Assembly: GCA_031267825.1 (NCBI GenBank)
Contig: JAIRYJ010000035.1
Location: 1-43,510 of the forward strand
Source: Bifidobacteriaceae bacterium
GTDB lineage: Bacteria; Actinomycetota; Actinomycetes; Actinomycetales; WQXJ01
Reading direction: 5' to 3'
DNA: 43,510 nt
Both the position numbers and the translations under genes were made by a program. The notes under the pieces were generated by a model, which saw only the letters and a program-made list of their open reading frames with translations, ran no database searches and was not told the DNA's origin. Position 1 is the first letter of the stretch. Every line of letters starts with the position of its first letter. This document shows positions 40,740 through 43,510 of this stretch, piece after piece.

Positions 40740-42944
40740 ATGAGCACAAAAAGATCGGCCCTACGGGCTGTTCCTCGGTTGGTTGTTTTGTTTGCTGCTG
40801 GCGTGTTGGTTGTTGCTGGTGGCTTAGTTTCTGTGTCGGTTCCGGCTGTGGCGACTGGCAACACTCTTGGCCCGCTCACCACACCGTCTAGTTCGTGGGT
40901 TGATGCGACAAGGTTGGTTGTTTTGGTGCGCGATGGGGTGACGGCTGGTGCTGTTACTTCCGAGGTCGCGGCCGCACAGGTTGCGGCTAGTGTGAGTGGC
41001 GCGTCGTCTGGCTCGCCGGTTGGGTTCACTTGGGTGAGTCAGGGTGTTGTTGGCGTGATCCAATCAGCCAGCGCCGCAGTCTCGGCGGCTTTGGTGCCGC
41101 ACCTAGTCGCCTCCGAATTGTTCGACGCGGTCGACTACGAACAAGATGTTGTACTTACTGATGATGCGAACGGCGATAACTCCGTCATTGGTGATCCAAG
41201 TACCTCGGTGATTCCGGCGGGGTACGCCAGTGATCCTAACGACCCCCTGTACACCAGCCCAAGGAATTTCCAGTGGTACTTGAAGGCTTATCCGGGTGGT
41301 CGTTTTTCTGACGCCTGGAAGATCATGGACACGACCAATGGCTATTCCGAACGGGTGCCGATCGCTGTGCTGGACACGGGTTTGCCGGCGACCTTGCCGA
41401 ACGATGTCGACGCTCTAAGGCTGGTGGAGAAAAATGATTTCGGTGAGATGGACAGTAACGTTCGCTGGCCGGCCGGTACTGTGGCGGACGGCTATCACAT
41501 GCATGGCCTGTGGGTGTCTTCGCTGATCATAGCTAAGACCAATAACAGTCTTCTGATGGCGAGTGCGCCGTGGGATAACAAGGTACTGTTCTACAAGGTC
41601 ACGGACAGCTCGGCCATGATACAGACAGCCGCGGTGACATCTGCAATTAGGCAGGCCGTTAAAGACGGTGCGAAGGTTATCACGATGTCGTTCCGGACTC
41701 TTTCGATGCCGTCAACGTGGCGTTCGGCTATAGACGACGCCATAGCCGCAGGGGTTGTCGTGGTGGCCGGGGCCGGGAATGACGCTCAGGCGGGTAATTC
41801 GCCGGGTTTCCCGGCGGCGTACGCACCTGTGGTTTCGGTTGCTGCCACTGACAAGTTTGGTGATTGGTGGACGGGTTCGACGCATAACGCTCAGGTTGAT
41901 CTGGCCGCTCCGGGTGCGAACATTGTCACGTTGGCCACGGTCAACAATGCCTACATTGAAGACGAAGCCGGTACTTCGTATTCGGCGCCGTTGGTGGCGT
42001 CTGTGGCGGCGATGGTTTGGCGTGAGAATCCGGCGTTGACGGCGGCTAAGGTGACGGCGATTTTGACGCAGACGGCGCATAATTATCCGACACGGACTAA
42101 TCAGGTTGGTTATGGGATTGTGGATGCGTTTAGGGCGGTTCAGGCGGCTAAGGCTCAGAAGTGTGTGTTTGATAGTGGTTTGGCGGGTGCTACGCCGATG
42201 ACGCAGATTACTTTGAGTAAGGATATGAATGGTGATGGGCGTGGTGAGGTGTTAGCGGTTGACAAGTATGGGCGGATGTTGGCTTATCCGTCGTCTACGA
42301 CTGGTTCGCTTGGTACCAGGATCCAGATTGGGGCTGGTTTTGAGGATAAGACGGTCTATGCTCCGGGGGATTGGAACGGTGATGGTAATAGCGATGTGAT
42401 CGCTCGTGATGCTGCTGGTGATTTGTGGTTGTACCGTGGTCCTTCGGGGACGTGTTTGGCGGATCCGGTGAAGATCGGTAATGGCTGGAATGGTTATCGG
42501 GTTACGCCGACTGGCGATTTGAATGGTGATGGTAAGGCTGACTTGCTGGCTATCAAAGAGTCGACTGGTGCGTTGTTGTTGTATAAGGGTAATGGCACGG
42601 GTGGTTTCTATTCGCCTTATCCGCAGGTTGGTAATGGCTGGTCGGGTTGGGATTTGTATGCGGCTGGTGATGCTAACGGGGATGGTAAGAATGACATTCT
42701 TGGGATTGAGCGGTCCACGTCGAAGTTGTATTTCTATGCTGGTTTGGGTAGTGGTTCGTTCGCTACTAAGGTTCAGGTTGGGAATGGTTGGGGTGCTTTC
42801 GCGATGGGTGCTGGTGCTGACTTGAATGGTGATGGTAGGAGTGATTTGGTGGGACGCAATAATGAGACTGGTGCGCTTTATTTCTATAAGGCGACTGGTT
42901 CTGGTGCGTTCGCGACGAAGGTTCAGGTAGGTACCGGCTGGTAG
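40740..42944 (+). CDS. Secreted subtilisin-like serine protease with C-terminal FG-GAP/VCBS-like repeats
   Basis: A 734-residue exported S8 peptidase. Signal peptide residues 1-38 (basic start, hydrophobic core, cleavage near PAVA). A prodomain-like region leads to the catalytic domain: Asp212 in IAVLDTG, His255 in YHMHGLWVSS (HG kept, but the next residues differ from the usual HGTxVAG), oxyanion Asn in VVAGAGNDA, and Ser413 in GTSYSAP. From about residue 485 four to five repeats of about 50 residues carry the calcium-loop D-x-N-G-D-G followed by aromatic beta-strands, the FG-GAP/VCBS propeller type, probably for binding surfaces or glycans. No sorting motif. Codons are richer in T endings than in the housekeeping genes, mainly in the repeats. 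It starts 118 bp after the IS256 end. GTG 40725 is an alternative start. Confidence 0.88.
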   Translation: MSTKRSALRAVPRLVVLFAAGVLVVAGGLVSVSVPAVATGNTLGPLTTPSSSWVDATRLVVLVRDGVTAGAVTSEVAAAQVAASVSGASSGSPVGFTWVSQGVVGVIQSASAAVSAALVPHLVASELFDAVDYEQDVVLTDDANGDNSVIGDPSTSVIPAGYASDPNDPLYTSPRNFQWYLKAYPGGRFSDAWKIMDTTNGYSERVPIAVLDTGLPATLPNDVDALRLVEKNDFGEMDSNVRWPAGTVADGYHMHGLWVSSLIIAKTNNSLLMASAPWDNKVLFYKVTDSSAMIQTAAVTSAIRQAVKDGAKVITMSFRTLSMPSTWRSAIDDAIAAGVVVVAGAGNDAQAGNSPGFPAAYAPVVSVAATDKFGDWWTGSTHNAQVDLAAPGANIVTLATVNNAYIEDEAGTSYSAPLVASVAAMVWRENPALTAAKVTAILTQTAHNYPTRTNQVGYGIVDAFRAVQAAKAQKCVFDSGLAGATPMTQITLSKDMNGDGRGEVLAVDKYGRMLAYPSSTTGSLGTRIQIGAGFEDKTVYAPGDWNGDGNSDVIARDAAGDLWLYRGPSGTCLADPVKIGNGWNGYRVTPTGDLNGDGKADLLAIKESTGALLLYKGNGTGGFYSPYPQVGNGWSGWDLYAAGDANGDGKNDILGIERSTSKLYFYAGLGSGSFATKVQVGNGWGAFAMGAGADLNGDGRSDLVGRNNETGALYFYKATGSGAFATKVQVGTGW

Positions 42945-42962
42945 GCGGTATCTATACAGGTG

Positions 42963-42996
42963 GGTTGGGGTTTTCACGTTTGAGGACCCCAACCTG
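42963..42996 (+). terminator. Hairpin after the subtilase
   Basis: GGTTGGGGT (42963-42971) pairs with ACCCCAACC (42986-42994), 9 bp, 14-nt loop, 18 bp after the stop. The tail is only moderately T-rich. Confidence 0.5.
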
Positions 42997-43052
42997 CTGT
43001 TGTGGGTTGGTGGGGACGTGTTGGTGTTGGACTGTGAGGAAGGCGGTTCGTT

Positions 43053-43510
43053 GTGATGGTTAAGGGATTCGGTAGGTGCGCGGTGGTGGTGGCGTTGGCT
43101 GGTGGTTTGGTGGCCGCTAGTGGTGTTGGGCCGGTGTTTGGTGTGCCGGTGACTGGGATGGATCCGGCGTTGTTGGGTTGTGTGAATGTGGCGTTGGGTC
43201 GGGCGGTTGACGCTGTGTTGGATTCGGCTGATCCTGCGGTGTTGGGGTTGCGGACGCTGGAGTGTTACCGTAAGCGGGTCGTGTCGCTTGATGGTATTGA
43301 AGCTCTAGCCGGGTTGGAGGAATTATCGGTTTATGGGAACCAGATCACTGATCTGACCCCAGTTGGAAGCCTGGTGCGGTTAGAGGAGTTGTCGGTTTAT
43401 GGGAACCAGATCACTGATTTGACGCCGGTTGAGGCCTTGCCGAATCTGCGTAAGTTGAATGCTTCAGAAAATCCGTTAGGTGATTCGTCGCAGGTGGCGA
43501 ATCTGACTGG
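43053..43510 (+). CDS. Secreted leucine-rich-repeat protein (partial, runs off the window)
   Basis: The frame is open from GTG 43053 (ATG is the next codon) to the window end, about 152 codons. AGGAAGG at 43037-43043 lies 9 nt upstream of the GTG. A signal peptide is visible (VVVALAGGLVAASGVGPVFG), then a cysteine-containing cap (LLGCVNVALG...LECYRKR). At least three internalin-like repeats of 22 residues follow: LEELSVYGNQITDLTPV twice, nearly identical, and LRKLNASENPLGDSSQV. The 66-bp DNA period is well kept between the first two repeats. Likely a surface or secreted binding protein beside the subtilase. Confidence 0.82.
   Translation, partial: MMVKGFGRCAVVVALAGGLVAASGVGPVFGVPVTGMDPALLGCVNVALGRAVDAVLDSADPAVLGLRTLECYRKRVVSLDGIEALAGLEELSVYGNQITDLTPVGSLVRLEELSVYGNQITDLTPVEALPNLRKLNASENPLGDSSQVANLT

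Overview
The window is a chromosomal segment of a moderately high-G+C bacterium (about 60% G+C by eye), almost certainly an actinomycete (Actinomycetota). The evidence is gene order and gene type. dapA-rnj-ftsK-pgsA-cinA-clgR, glmU-prs-rplY-pth-mfd-lipoprotein-mazG, a ClgR-type regulator, a 1.6-kaa Lhr helicase, a Nei2-type glycosylase, frequent GTG/TTG starts and two putative leaderless starts all fit that phylum. The order or family cannot be fixed from the sequence alone.

Layout. 1-90 is the 3' end of an IS3-type transposase. 362-3362 carries recR, an MFS exporter and a DyP-type heme peroxidase (+). 3363-3643 is a convergent spacer full of hairpins, including a 54-bp palindromic repeat. 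3644-5220 carries a GNAT acetyltransferase and a CDF-like cation transporter (-). 5389-13424 is the dapA-rnj-ftsK-pgsA-cinA-clgR block (lysine/cell-wall precursor synthesis, RNA decay, chromosome segregation, phospholipid synthesis, NMN deamidation, Clp protease control). 13555-14884 has a VOC protein and Nei2 (-). 15014-15511 is a decayed DUF4143 gene. 15512-16034 holds two 117-bp direct repeats. 16035-20933 is lhr (-), 21106-22670 a convergent pfkB kinase/tetR pair, and 22769-22840 tRNA-Gln(TTG).

23015-37930 is a long + strand run: glmU-prs, then an apparent insertion (DUF559-type protein and ahpC with repeats), then rplY-pth-mfd-lipoprotein-mazG-pntAB. It joins UDP-GlcNAc and PRPP synthesis, translation quality control, transcription-coupled repair, nucleotide-pool cleaning and NADPH supply. 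From 38076 the character changes: a frameshifted secreted-protein gene, a pile-up of IS256, IS30 and IS3 remnants (38812-40622), then two surface or secreted proteins (a subtilase with FG-GAP/VCBS-like repeats and a leucine-rich-repeat protein cut by the window end), with more T-ending codons than the housekeeping genes.

The most unusual signals are at DNA level. The decamer GGACGATGCC (or its complement GGCATCGTCC) occurs 11 times in different strands and reading frames against about 0.15 expected, often as part of the imperfect palindrome GGGACGGCATCGTCCC. A family of intergenic palindromes shares outer arms. The pth/mfd junction carries a duplicated stop-start cassette. Several short tandem arrays (7, 12, 34, 36 bp) occur, and housekeeping proteins (PgsA, GlmU, Lhr, FtsK, the CDF transporter) carry low-complexity Pro/Ala/Ser/Gly extensions. 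No obvious new multi-gene defence or metabolic system was found.
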